A stretch of 30,927 bases of DNA from JBDUDR01 sp040002845 (lineage in GTDB: Bacteria > Actinomycetota > Actinomycetes > Propionibacteriales > Nocardioidaceae). The position numbers were made by a program, and so were the translations under genes. This document shows positions 9,395 to 17,166 of the stretch, in pieces. The DNA is taken from NCBI GenBank assembly GCA_040002845.1, contig JBDUDR010000018.1, positions 1 through 30,927 of the forward strand. Reading direction: 5' to 3'. How positions within the stretch are numbered: position 1 is the stretch's first letter; the number at the start of each line of letters is the position of its first letter. The notes under the pieces are model-generated. The model saw only the letters and a list, made by a program, of their open reading frames with translations, was not told where the DNA came from and made no database searches.

Positions 9395-10323
9395 GCCCGC
9401 AGGCCCCGGCCGGTGAGCTTGATGAAGACGTCCTCCAGGGTCTGATCCTCAACCGCCAGGCCCCTGGGCATGACGTCATTGGTCGCGCACCAGGCAGTCA
9501 CGGCAGCTAGCGCGTGCGCGTCGATGGTTCCCTCGACGAGGTAGGCACCGGGGCCGGGCTCGGTGACCTTGAAACCGGGAGGCAGCGCGGCCAGCAGGTT
9601 CGCCGTGTCGAGTCCGGGGACCGCCTCGAACCGGATGGTGTTCTTCGCCCCCGATGCGGTGAGTGCGGCTGGCGACCCGGACGCGATCACCCTGCCGTCG
9701 TCGACCACGTGCACCAGATCGGCCAACCGTTCGGCCTCATCCATGTAGTGCGTGGTGAGCACGATGGTCACACCACTCGAGCGCAGCTCGTCCAGCAGCT
9801 CCCAGGTCGCCCGCCGAGCCTGCGGGTCGAGTCCCGCCGTGGGTTCGTCCAAGAACACGAGCTCGGGGCGGCCCACGATGGCCATCGCAAGGCCCAACCG
9901 CTGTTGCTGCCCGCCCGAAAGCCGACGGTAGAAGGTACGGCCGCAGGAGTCGAGTCCGAGTCGGTCGATGAGAAACCGGACGTCGAGCGGGTCAGCATGA
10001 AGCCTGGCGATATGGCCGAGCATCTCATCGGCGCGCACCGTGCCCCACGAACCGCCCGCTTGCAACATCACCCCGATCCGGGCCATCAGGGCTGCGTGCT
10101 GGGGGACGGGATCCAGCCCCAGAACGCGTACGGTGCCCGCCTGCGGGCGCCGGTAACCCTCGCAGGTTTCCACGGTGGTCGTCTTGCCGGCGCCGTTCGG
10201 GCCGAGGATGGCCGTGATGCTGCCGGTCGCCACGGCGAGGGAGAGTCCGTCCAGGGCCATCGTGTCGCCGTAGCGCATCACGAGCCCGTCGACGACGACA
10301 GCATCGGCGCTGGGGGTGGACAC
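9391..10323 (-). CDS. ABC transporter ATP-binding protein (DrrA/CcmA-like)
   Basis: Cytosolic ATPase partner of the adjoining permease, 310 residues. Walker A GPNGAGKTT is at 41-49, signature LSGGQ at 135-139, Walker B LVFLDEP at 155-161, and the switch histidine is in LTTHYMDEAERL. A C-terminal extension of about 90 residues after the ATPase core is typical of exporters of the DrrA type. The start is GTG at 10323; GAGAG lies about 9 nt upstream. It is the first gene of the ATPase-permease-ctaA operon and is divergent from sufR across 208 bp containing tandem repeats. Substrate unknown. Confidence 0.92.
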   Translation of the reverse strand: MSTPSADAVVVDGLVMRYGDTMALDGLSLAVATGSITAILGPNGAGKTTTVETCEGYRRPQAGTVRVLGLDPVPQHAALMARIGVMLQAGGSWGTVRADEMLGHIARLHADPLDVRFLIDRLGLDSCGRTFYRRLSGGQQQRLGLAMAIVGRPELVFLDEPTAGLDPQARRATWELLDELRSSGVTIVLTTHYMDEAERLADLVHVVDDGRVIASGSPAALTASGAKNTIRFEAVPGLDTANLLAALPPGFKVTEPGPGAYLVEGTIDAHALAAVTAWCATNDVMPRGLAVEDQTLEDVFIKLTGRGLRA

Positions 10324-10400
10324 CTCAGAAGTCTCTCAGAAGCCCATGGAGACGCGCGGCCCACGTGACCGGCGGGTGGCGCCCGCGGCCACGCGTTGCC

Positions 10401-10460
10401 GACCCAGGATGACCCAGCATGACCCAGGATGACCCAGCGTGACTCAGCATGACTCAGCGG
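10401..10460. repeat. Six tandem 10-bp repeats upstream of the suf operon
   Basis: Six head-to-tail decamers run without interruption: GACCCAGGAT, GACCCAGCAT, GACCCAGGAT, GACCCAGCGT, GACTCAGCAT, GACTCAGCGG. The consensus is GAC(C/T)CAG(C/G)(A/G)T. They lie in the intergenic region between the divergent ABC ATPase gene (start 10323) and sufR (start 10532). The repeat is non-coding as far as I can see. The 10-bp period would put each copy on nearly the same face of the helix, which suits cooperative protein binding. A slippage-prone simple repeat without function is the alternative. Confidence 0.9.
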
Positions 10461-10479
10461 GGCAAAACGGAAGGAAGCG

Positions 10480-10497
10480 ACTTAGGTCGACCTTAGT
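10480..10497. promoter_or_regulatory. 18-bp inverted repeat, candidate operator
   Basis: ACTTAGGTCGACCTTAGT is an inverted repeat broken at one position per arm, with a perfect 10-bp palindromic core AGGTCGACCT at 10484-10493. It lies 35 bp before the sufR start, just upstream of the likely -35. The half sites TTAGGT/ACCTTA recall DtxR/IdeR iron boxes (TTAGGT...ACCTAA), but the separation is too short for the canonical 19-bp box. The regulator is unknown. Confidence 0.45.
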
Positions 10498-10534
10498 TGA
10501 TCCCTGTTCGGAATAACGACACAATGGTGTTGTG
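10498..10534 (+). promoter_or_regulatory. sufR promoter with candidate SufR operator
   Basis: TTGATC (10498-10503) and CACAAT (10520-10525) could serve as -35 and -10 with a 16-bp spacer. Six nt then separate CACAAT from the GTG start at 10532, the spacing expected for a leaderless actinobacterial transcript; no clear ribosome-binding site is present. A perfect inverted repeat CACAA-TGGTG-TTGTG (10520-10534) covers the -10 and the start codon. Described SufR operators are similar short inverted repeats (for example CAAC-N6-GTTG), so autorepression by promoter occlusion is a reasonable inference. Confidence 0.45.
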
Positions 10535-11296
10535 AAAAACGCGAGCGCAGGCACGACGGACTCGCCGCCGCGCACGACAACGCGTCTCCGCACGCCGTTG
10601 CTCGAGCTGGCCGGTGGCGAGACGCCGACGCGCGAGCGGGTGGCTCGATCGATCCTCGAGAACGGTCCTTCGAGCGCCGCATCCCTCGCCAAGCGGCTGG
10701 GGCTGACGCCCGCGGCGGTCCGCCGGCATCTCGACCATCTGCTGGGGGAGGGCGCGCTCGAAGCCCGCGAGCCCCGTGTCTACGGCCATCGGGGCCGCGG
10801 ACGTCCCGCGAAGGTCTTCGCCCTCACAGACTCCGGGCGCGACGAGTTCTTCCAGGCCTACGACGACCTGGCCGCCAGCGCCTTGAGGTTCTTGTCGGAG
10901 ACCGCCGGCGAACAGGCAGTGTCGACGTTCGCGCACCAGCTCGTCGCCGAGCTCGAGGAGCGTTACCGCTCCGACGTCACGTCCGCACCCGAGGACGAGC
11001 GGACCCAGGTGCTGGCTGATGCCCTTACGGGGGACGGCTACGCAGCCTCGGTGCACAGCTCACCCATCGGCGACCAGATCTGCCAGCACCACTGCCCCGT
11101 GGCGCACGTCGCCGCGCAGTTCCCGCAGCTGTGCGAAGCCGAGACGGAGGTGTTCGCCCGACTCTTGGGACGGCACGTCCAGCGGCTCGCCACCATCGCC
11201 CACGGCGACGGTGTCTGCACCACCAACGTCCCCAACGCCCAGGCGGCCGGGCTGATAGCCCGCGATGCCACGTCAACCGGGAGGACCCGTTCATGA
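10532..11296 (+). CDS. sufR: SufR-type Fe-S cluster-sensing transcriptional regulator
   Basis: Winged-helix DNA-binding repressor expected to control the suf operon according to Fe-S status. It has 254 residues. The helix-turn-helix spans about residues 35-70, with the wing GRGRPAKVFALT at 88-99. The C-terminal half carries Cys184, Cys188 and Cys201 (C-x3-C-x12-C), plus Cys229, the likely cluster ligands. The start is GTG at 10532 inside an inverted repeat, probably leaderless. The stop overlaps sufB by 4 bp (ATGA), so it is the first gene of sufR-B-D-Rieske-C-S-U-T. The first 20 residues are Thr/Arg-rich and look disordered. Confidence 0.93.
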   Translation: MKNASAGTTDSPPRTTTRLRTPLLELAGGETPTRERVARSILENGPSSAASLAKRLGLTPAAVRRHLDHLLGEGALEAREPRVYGHRGRGRPAKVFALTDSGRDEFFQAYDDLAASALRFLSETAGEQAVSTFAHQLVAELEERYRSDVTSAPEDERTQVLADALTGDGYAASVHSSPIGDQICQHHCPVAHVAAQFPQLCEAETEVFARLLGRHVQRLATIAHGDGVCTTNVPNAQAAGLIARDATSTGRTRS

Positions 11297-12702
11297 CCAG
11301 CACTGCGCATGCCGAGCTCGAGGGCATCGGTCGCTACCAGTACGGCTGGGCCGACAGCGACGCCGCGGGAGCGGACGCGACGCGCGGCCTCAACGAGCCG
11401 GTTGTCCGTGGCATCTCAGGCCTCAAGAGCGAGCCGGAGTGGATGCTCGATCTTCGGCTGAAGGGCCTCAAGCTGTTCCACCGCAAGCCGATGCCCACCT
11501 GGGGGGCCGAGCTCGCCATCGACTTCGACAACATCAAGTACTTCGTCCGCTCGACGGAGAAACAGGCCACCAGCTGGGAAGAGCTGCCCGACGACATCAA
11601 GAACACCTACGACAGGCTCGGCATCCCGGAGGCGGAGAAGCAGCGTCTGGTGTCTGGAGTGGCCGCTCAGTACGAGTCCGAGGTCGTCTACCACAAGATC
11701 CGCGAGGATCTCGAAGAGCAGGGCGTGATCTTCCTCGACACAGACACCGCTCTGCGAGAGCACCCGGAGATCTTCCGTGACTACTTCGGGTCCGTCATCC
11801 CGGTCGGCGACAACAAGTTCGCCGCCCTCAACACGGCAGTGTGGTCTGGTGGGTCGTTCATCTACGTCCCCAAGGGCGTCCATGTCGATATCCCGCTGCA
11901 GGCGTACTTCCGCATCAACACCGAGAACATGGGGCAGTTCGAGCGCACCTTGATCATCGTCGACGAGGGTGCCTACGTGCACTACGTCGAGGGCTGCACC
12001 GCGCCCATCTACTCATCTGACTCGTTGCACTCGGCAGTGGTCGAGATCATCGTCAAGAAGGGCGCACGCTGTCGCTACACCACGATCCAGAATTGGTCGA
12101 ACAACGTCTACAACCTGGTGACCAAGCGGGCCGTGTGCGAGGCGGGCGCCACCATGGAGTGGATCGACGGCAACATCGGGTCCAAGGTGACGATGAAATA
12201 CCCCGCCGTCTACCTGATGGGGGAGCACTCCCGGGGCGAGACCCTCTCGATCGCGTTCGCGGGTGAGGGCCAGCACCAGGATGCGGGCGCCAAGATGGTG
12301 CACAACGCACCGCACACCTCGAGCTCGATCATCTCCAAGTCGGTGGCGCGCGGCGGTGGCCGTACTTCCTACCGCGGGCTGGTGCAGGTCAACGACGGCG
12401 CCCATCACTCCGCCAGTACGGTCAAGTGCGACGCGCTGCTGGTCGACCAGATCAGCCGCTCCGACACCTATCCCTATGTCGACGTACGCGAGGACGACGT
12501 CTCACTGGGTCATGAGGCCACCGTGTCCAAGGTCAGCGCGGACCAGCTGTTCTACCTGATGAGCCGCGGACTCGAGGAGGACGAGGCAATGGCAATGATC
12601 GTTCGCGGGTTCATCGAGCCGATCGCACGCGAGCTGCCCATGGAGTACGCCCTCGAGCTCAACCGGCTGATCGAGATGCAGATGGAAGGCGCCGTCGGGT
12701 GA
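11293..12702 (+). CDS. sufB: Fe-S cluster assembly scaffold protein SufB
   Basis: Core subunit of the SufBCD scaffold on which Fe-S clusters are built, cytosolic. It has 469 residues, the normal length for an intein-free SufB. The beta-helix core includes ALNTAVWSGGSFIYVPKGV and YVEGCTAPIYSSDSLHSAVVE. The C-terminal segment has STVKCDALL, which contains the cysteine equivalent to E. coli SufB C405, and SLGHEATVSK with the conserved His-Glu pair. Mycobacterial SufB is interrupted by an intein; none is present here. It is translationally coupled to sufR (ATGA) and to sufD (GTGA at 12699-12702). Confidence 0.96.
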   Translation: MTSTAHAELEGIGRYQYGWADSDAAGADATRGLNEPVVRGISGLKSEPEWMLDLRLKGLKLFHRKPMPTWGAELAIDFDNIKYFVRSTEKQATSWEELPDDIKNTYDRLGIPEAEKQRLVSGVAAQYESEVVYHKIREDLEEQGVIFLDTDTALREHPEIFRDYFGSVIPVGDNKFAALNTAVWSGGSFIYVPKGVHVDIPLQAYFRINTENMGQFERTLIIVDEGAYVHYVEGCTAPIYSSDSLHSAVVEIIVKKGARCRYTTIQNWSNNVYNLVTKRAVCEAGATMEWIDGNIGSKVTMKYPAVYLMGEHSRGETLSIAFAGEGQHQDAGAKMVHNAPHTSSSIISKSVARGGGRTSYRGLVQVNDGAHHSASTVKCDALLVDQISRSDTYPYVDVREDDVSLGHEATVSKVSADQLFYLMSRGLEEDEAMAMIVRGFIEPIARELPMEYALELNRLIEMQMEGAVG

Positions 12703-13901
12703 CCCAGTCAACGACCCAAGAGACGCCGCGCCGCGTGTCCACCGATTCATCGGCTGTCGCGAGTCACCTCCACCCGCGGGGCTCGTTCGATCCGGCCGAT
12801 CACCCGGTGCCCAACGGCCGCGAGGAAGTGTGGCGCTTCACCCCGATCAAGAGGTTGCGCGAGCTGCACGCCGACCGGCCGCTGGACGGTTCGGACTACA
12901 CGGTCGACGTGTCCGCAGACCCGGTCGTCGAGACGGGCGTGGTGGCCTGCGACGACGAGGCCAAAGGGTCATCCGGCTATGTGCCGGTCGACCGGGTGAG
13001 CGCTCGCGCCTGGCAGGCGGCGGACAAGACGTTCGTGGTCACGATCCCGCGCGAGCAGGTGGCGCCTGAGCCGACCATCGTTACGCTGCGAGGCGCTGGT
13101 GTCGCGAGAGCGGCCGCCGGCCATCTGGTGGTCCGTGCTGAGCCGTTCAGCTCGGCCACCGTCGTGGTGGTGCACGAGGGTTCGGCCGTCTTCGCCGACA
13201 ATGTCGAGCTGGTCGTGGGCGAGGGGGCGACACTCCGGTTCGTGTCCATCCAAGACTGGGCAGACGATGCCGTCCACGTGACCCATCACCATGCACTGGT
13301 CGGTCGCGACGCCGTGCTTCACCACTCCGCGGTGTCCTTGGGCGGAGATGTCGTACGCATGAGCGTGTCGGTCGCCTACGACGGCACCGGCGGCCAGGTC
13401 GACATGCTCGGGCTGTACTTCGCCGACCAGGGCCAACACCTCGAGCACCGGCTGTTCGTCGATCACAACGCCCCTCGCACCCGCAGTCGAGTCGACTACA
13501 AGGGTGCGCTGCAAGGGGCCGGTGCACACACGGTGTGGATCGGCGACGTGCTCATCCGCAAGGTCGCCGAGGGCATCGACACCTACGAGTCCAACAACAA
13601 CCTCGTGCTCACCGACGGCTGCCGGGCCGACTCCGTTCCTAACCTCGAGATCGAGACCGGAGAGATCATCGGCGCCGGCCATGCGAGCACGACGGGCCGC
13701 TTTGACGACGAGCAACTGTTCTACCTGCAGAGCCGGGGAATCCCCGACGAGGAGGCGCGCCGCCTGGTCGTGCACGGCTTTTTCGCCGACATCGTCCGCC
13801 GCATCGGCGTGCCGCAGATCGAGCCCCGGCTGATGCAGGCGATAGAGCAAGAGCTCGAAGCCAATATCGGACTTGCTCCGGCCAGTGCGGCTGGTGCGTG
13901 A
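12699..13901 (+). CDS. sufD: Fe-S cluster assembly protein SufD
   Basis: Paralogue and partner of SufB in the SufBC2D complex. It has 400 residues and starts with GTG 12699 overlapping the sufB stop. The N-terminal helical part is followed by the beta-helix. The hallmark C-terminal segment NNLVLTDGCRADSVPNLEIE is followed by GAGHASTTGRFDD, whose histidine (residue 328) corresponds to the conserved E. coli SufD His360 implicated in cluster assembly. QLFYLQSRGI follows, as in SufB. The first 25 residues are polar and poorly conserved. Confidence 0.95.
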   Translation: MTQSTTQETPRRVSTDSSAVASHLHPRGSFDPADHPVPNGREEVWRFTPIKRLRELHADRPLDGSDYTVDVSADPVVETGVVACDDEAKGSSGYVPVDRVSARAWQAADKTFVVTIPREQVAPEPTIVTLRGAGVARAAAGHLVVRAEPFSSATVVVVHEGSAVFADNVELVVGEGATLRFVSIQDWADDAVHVTHHHALVGRDAVLHHSAVSLGGDVVRMSVSVAYDGTGGQVDMLGLYFADQGQHLEHRLFVDHNAPRTRSRVDYKGALQGAGAHTVWIGDVLIRKVAEGIDTYESNNNLVLTDGCRADSVPNLEIETGEIIGAGHASTTGRFDDEQLFYLQSRGIPDEEARRLVVHGFFADIVRRIGVPQIEPRLMQAIEQELEANIGLAPASAAGA

Positions 13902-14227
13902 TGGCCGGCTTCTCCCTGGCCTGTGCGTTGGCCGAGATACCCGATGGCCGCGTCAAGGCCGTCGACGTCGACGGCTTGGAGGTCGCACTGGTCCGCGCAG
14001 GTGACGAGGTCTACGCCATCCGCGACGAGTGCTCGCACGCGCAGATCGCCCTGTCCGAGGGCGATGTCGAAGGCCTCGAGATCGAGTGCTGGTTGCATGG
14101 CTCGCGGTTCGACGTCCGCACCGGCGAGGTGCTCAACCTGCCTGCAACGGAGCCGGTGGCCGTCTACCCCTGCAAGATCGACGGGGACGACGTCGTCGTC
14201 GATATCGACAACCCACTATTCCCCTGA
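13901..14227 (+). CDS. Rieske [2Fe-2S] ferredoxin-like protein of the suf operon
   Basis: Small soluble Rieske protein of 108 residues. Cluster ligands are visible as C-S-H at 44-46 and C-W-L-H at 63-66, the CxH...CxxH pattern of non-heme oxygenase-type ferredoxins (similar to NirD or BphF). No signal peptide or membrane anchor is seen. It lies between sufD and sufC, with its ATG overlapping the sufD stop (TGATG). A GTG one codon earlier (13898) would give GTGA coupling and is an alternative start. A likely role is electron donation during cluster assembly or sulfur release, but this is inferred only from the conserved placement inside suf operons. Confidence 0.9.
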   Translation: MAGFSLACALAEIPDGRVKAVDVDGLEVALVRAGDEVYAIRDECSHAQIALSEGDVEGLEIECWLHGSRFDVRTGEVLNLPATEPVAVYPCKIDGDDVVVDIDNPLFP

Positions 14228-14284
14228 ACCCACGCGCTCGGAGCTCGAAACGGCGCAAACCATAGCAACGGAGTCTGAACACTG

Positions 14285-15070
14285 ATGGCAACTCTGGAGA
14301 TCAGCGACCTGCACGTATCGGTCGACACCGAGGGCGGCGCGAAGCAGATCCTGCGCGGCGTCGACCTCACGGTGCGTTCTGGTGAGACGCACGCGATCAT
14401 GGGCCCGAACGGGTCGGGCAAGTCGACCCTTGCCTACTCCATCGCGGGTCACCCGAAATACGCGGTCACCAGCGGCTCGGTGACCCTCGACGGCGTCGAT
14501 GTGCTCGGCATGACTGTTGACGCGCGGGCGCGGGCGGGACTGTTCCTGGCCATGCAGTACCCCGTCGAGGTTCCGGGTGTCTCAGTGTCCAACTTCCTGC
14601 GCACCGCCAAGACCGCACTCGACGGAGAGTCCCCCAAGCTGCGCACCTGGATCAAGGACGTCAACGAGGCGCTCGACCGGGTCTCGATGGATCGCGAGTT
14701 CGGGCAACGCAACGTCAACGAGGGCTTCTCGGGCGGTGAGAAGAAGCGTCACGAGATTCTCCAGCTGGAGCTGCTGAACCCCACGTTCGCCGTCCTGGAC
14801 GAGACCGACTCCGGGCTCGACATCGATGCATTGAAGGTGGTGGCCAAGGGCGTCAACCGGTTCCGTGCGCAAGGTGACCGCGGCGTGATGCTGATCACGC
14901 ACTACACCCGGATCTTGCAGTACATCACGCCCGACTTCGTTCACGTGTTCGTCAACGGACGGGTGGCCGAGGAGGGTGGTCCCGAGCTGGCCGACCGGTT
15001 GGAAGCGGAGGGCTACGACAAGTACGTCAGCGCCGACAAGGCTGCTGTCGCGGAGGCGTCTGTGTCATGA
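14285..15070 (+). CDS. sufC: Fe-S cluster assembly ATPase SufC
   Basis: ABC-type ATPase that drives conformational change of the SufBCD scaffold; it is cytosolic and not a transporter. It has 261 residues. Walker A GPNGSGKST is at 40-48. The SufC-specific signature FSGGEKKR is at 148-155, with Walker B FAVLDETDSGLD at 168-179, where the DETDSGLD form distinguishes SufC from transport ATPases. It also has the segment LFLAMQYPVEVPGVS. A 57-nt gap separates it from the Rieske gene, the largest gap inside the operon; a CGGAG lies about 11 nt before ATG 14285. The stop overlaps sufS (ATGA). Confidence 0.97.
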   Translation: MATLEISDLHVSVDTEGGAKQILRGVDLTVRSGETHAIMGPNGSGKSTLAYSIAGHPKYAVTSGSVTLDGVDVLGMTVDARARAGLFLAMQYPVEVPGVSVSNFLRTAKTALDGESPKLRTWIKDVNEALDRVSMDREFGQRNVNEGFSGGEKKRHEILQLELLNPTFAVLDETDSGLDIDALKVVAKGVNRFRAQGDRGVMLITHYTRILQYITPDFVHVFVNGRVAEEGGPELADRLEAEGYDKYVSADKAAVAEASVS

Positions 15071-16341
15071 CCGCACCCCTGCTGCTCGCGCCTGACCTGC
15101 TCGATGTGGACCGGATCCGCCAGGACTTCCCGATCCTGACCCGGCGGCTGGCCGACGAGAAGCCACTCGTCTATCTGGACAGTGCCAACACCTCCCAGAA
15201 GCCGCAGTCGGTCATCGATGCGATGCGGGATCACTATGCGCTCCACAACGCGAACGTCGCCCGGGCCGTACACCAGCTCGGCGCCGAGTCCACTGCGGCG
15301 TTCGAGGCTGCCCGGGACAAGGTCGCCACGTTCGTGAACGCCCCCTCACGCGACGAGGTGGTGTTCACCAAGAACTCCACGGAGGCGCTCAACCTGGTCG
15401 CCAACGCGCTGTCGTGGGGCAGCAGCGACCTGGGTGTCGGGACGGGTGACGAGGTCGTCATCACCGAGATGGAACATCACTCAAACATCGTGCCGTGGCA
15501 GCTCCTCTGCCAGCGCAAGGACGCAACGCTGCGCTGGTTCGGGCTCACCGACGACGGCAGGATGGATCTGTCCGAGATCGACTCACTGATCAACGAGCGC
15601 ACGAAGGTCGTCTCGGTCGTGTGGGTGTCCAACATGCTCGGCACGGTCAACCCGCTGGCGACCATCATCGCGAGAGCGCACGCCGTGGGCGCCTTGGTGG
15701 TCGTCGACGCCTCGCAGGCGGTCCCGCAGCTGCCCGTCGACCTGACCGCGCTGGGCGCCGACTTCGTCGCCTTCACCGGTCACAAGATGGTCGGCCCGAC
15801 CGGGATCGGTGTGCTGTGGGGGCGTCGCGACCTGCTCGCCCAGCTGCCTCCTTTCCTGGCTGGCGGCAACATGATCGAGACCGTCACGATGGCCCGGTCG
15901 ACGTTCGCCGCGCCGCCACAAAGGTTCGAGGCCGGGACGCCTCCGATCGCACAAGCGGTCGGGCTCGGCGCCGCGGTGGACTACCTGTCGGCAATCGGGA
16001 TGCAGACGGTCGCAGCCCATGAGCGGGCGGTCACCGCGTACGCTCTGAAGGGGCTGTCGACGGTGGCCGGACTGCGGGTCATCGGCCCCACCGAGCCGGT
16101 GGACCGAGGCGGAGCCATCAGCTTCGACCTCGAGGGCGTGCATCCGCACGACGTCTCCCAGGTGCTCGACTCGATGGGCATAGCCGTCCGCGCCGGTCAC
16201 CACTGCGCCCAGCCGGCCCACCGGCGGTTCGGTTGCCAGTCATCCACTCGGGCGTCGTTCTACCTCTACACTACGACCTCCGAGGTCGACGCGCTGGTAG
16301 ACGGGCTGGAGCAGACCAAGCGGTTCTTCAGGGTGGCCTGA
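15067..16341 (+). CDS. sufS: Cysteine desulfurase SufS (type II)
   Basis: PLP enzyme that removes sulfur from cysteine and passes it as persulfide to SufU. It has 424 residues. The PLP-binding lysine is K240 in FTGHKMVGPTGIG. The persulfide cysteine is C380 in RAGHHCAQPAHRRFG, followed by RASFYLYTT. The EMEHHSN segment and the VVVDASQAVPQ aspartate are also present. The short loop around the catalytic cysteine marks it as a type II (SufS/CsdA) enzyme, which normally needs an acceptor such as SufU, encoded next. It is coupled to sufC (ATGA) and to sufU (TGATG). Confidence 0.96.
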   Translation: MTAPLLLAPDLLDVDRIRQDFPILTRRLADEKPLVYLDSANTSQKPQSVIDAMRDHYALHNANVARAVHQLGAESTAAFEAARDKVATFVNAPSRDEVVFTKNSTEALNLVANALSWGSSDLGVGTGDEVVITEMEHHSNIVPWQLLCQRKDATLRWFGLTDDGRMDLSEIDSLINERTKVVSVVWVSNMLGTVNPLATIIARAHAVGALVVVDASQAVPQLPVDLTALGADFVAFTGHKMVGPTGIGVLWGRRDLLAQLPPFLAGGNMIETVTMARSTFAAPPQRFEAGTPPIAQAVGLGAAVDYLSAIGMQTVAAHERAVTAYALKGLSTVAGLRVIGPTEPVDRGGAISFDLEGVHPHDVSQVLDSMGIAVRAGHHCAQPAHRRFGCQSSTRASFYLYTTTSEVDALVDGLEQTKRFFRVA

Positions 16342-16790
16342 TGAGCATCGACTCCCTGTACCAGGAGATCATCCTGGACCACTACAAGAGGCCGCACCAC
16401 GCGGGGCTGCGCGAGCCGTACGATGCCGAGGTGTTCCACGTCAATCCCACCTGCGGCGACGAGATCAGGTTGCGGGTGCGGGTCGACGACGGGGTCGTCG
16501 AGGACGTGTCGTATGCCGCGGAGGGTTGCTCGATCTCGCAGGCCGCGGCCTCGGTGATGGCCGACCTCGTGATCGGCAAGCCGGTGGATGAGGCCATATC
16601 GTTGCACCATGAGTTCTTGGCCTTGATGCAGGGCGGTGGCAGCGTCGAACCCGACGAGGAGCGACTCGAGGACGGCGTCGCGTTCGCGGGGGTAGCGAGG
16701 TTTCCCGCCCGCATCAAGTGCGCGTTGCTGGCCTGGATGGCCTGGAAGGATGCGACGGCGCGGGCAGCGCCGATGAGGGAGCGATCATGA
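16341..16790 (+). CDS. sufU: SufU zinc-dependent sulfurtransferase
   Basis: IscU-fold protein that accepts the sulfane sulfur from SufS through ligand swapping at a zinc site. It has 149 residues. The ligands are visible as C38 and D40 in NPTCGD, C63 in EGCSIS, and C127 in RIKCALLAW. The roughly 18-residue insertion between the second and third Cys and the lack of the IscU LPPVK motif identify SufU rather than IscU. ATG 16341 overlaps the sufS stop by one base. The stop overlaps the next gene (ATGA at 16787-16790). Confidence 0.95.
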   Translation: MSIDSLYQEIILDHYKRPHHAGLREPYDAEVFHVNPTCGDEIRLRVRVDDGVVEDVSYAAEGCSISQAAASVMADLVIGKPVDEAISLHHEFLALMQGGGSVEPDEERLEDGVAFAGVARFPARIKCALLAWMAWKDATARAAPMRERS

Positions 16791-17143
16791 CCGATATGCC
16801 AGACGTGGACGTCGCAGCGGCGGTTACACCGGCGCCAGTGGGTGAGGAGGACGTCACCGAAGCGATGAAGGACGTCGTTGATCCCGAGCTGGGGATCAAC
16901 GTGGTGGACCTCGGGTTGGTCTACGGCGTGACGGTGACCGACGACAAGACAGCGCTCATCGACATGACGCTGACCTCGGCGGCCTGCCCCCTGACGGACG
17001 TCATCGAGGACCAGACGCGGCAGGCACTGGAGGGTCTGGTCAACGACTTCCGGATCAACTGGGTGTGGATGCCTCCGTGGGGACCGGACAAGATAACCGA
17101 CGACGGTCGCGAAATGCTGCGCGCCTTGGGATTCAACGTCTGA
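16787..17143 (+). CDS. sufT: SufT / MIP18 (DUF59) family Fe-S maturation protein
   Basis: Small MIP18-domain protein of 118 residues implicated in Fe-S protein maturation. After about 18 variable Ala/Pro-rich residues comes the domain, with DVVDPELGINVVDLGLVYGV, the conserved cysteine in SAACPL, and the near-C-terminal VWMPPWGPDKI. ATG 16787 overlaps the sufU stop. This is the last canonical suf gene. The molecular activity of the family is not settled; assignment rests on the domain and its position. Confidence 0.92.
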   Translation: MTDMPDVDVAAAVTPAPVGEEDVTEAMKDVVDPELGINVVDLGLVYGVTVTDDKTALIDMTLTSAACPLTDVIEDQTRQALEGLVNDFRINWVWMPPWGPDKITDDGREMLRALGFNV

Positions 17144-17166
17144 TCCGCTGATCCCAGGAGCCGACC

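Noticed and set aside
10401..10460. CRISPR array
   Set aside because: Units are 10 bp and directly abutting with no spacers.
10480..10497. Canonical IdeR/DtxR iron box
   Set aside because: Half sites are similar but the separation is 2 bp instead of 7 bp, so I report it only as an unassigned inverted repeat.
11293..12702. Intein in SufB, as in mycobacteria
   Set aside because: The protein is continuous at 469 residues through the conserved core, with no intein block motifs.
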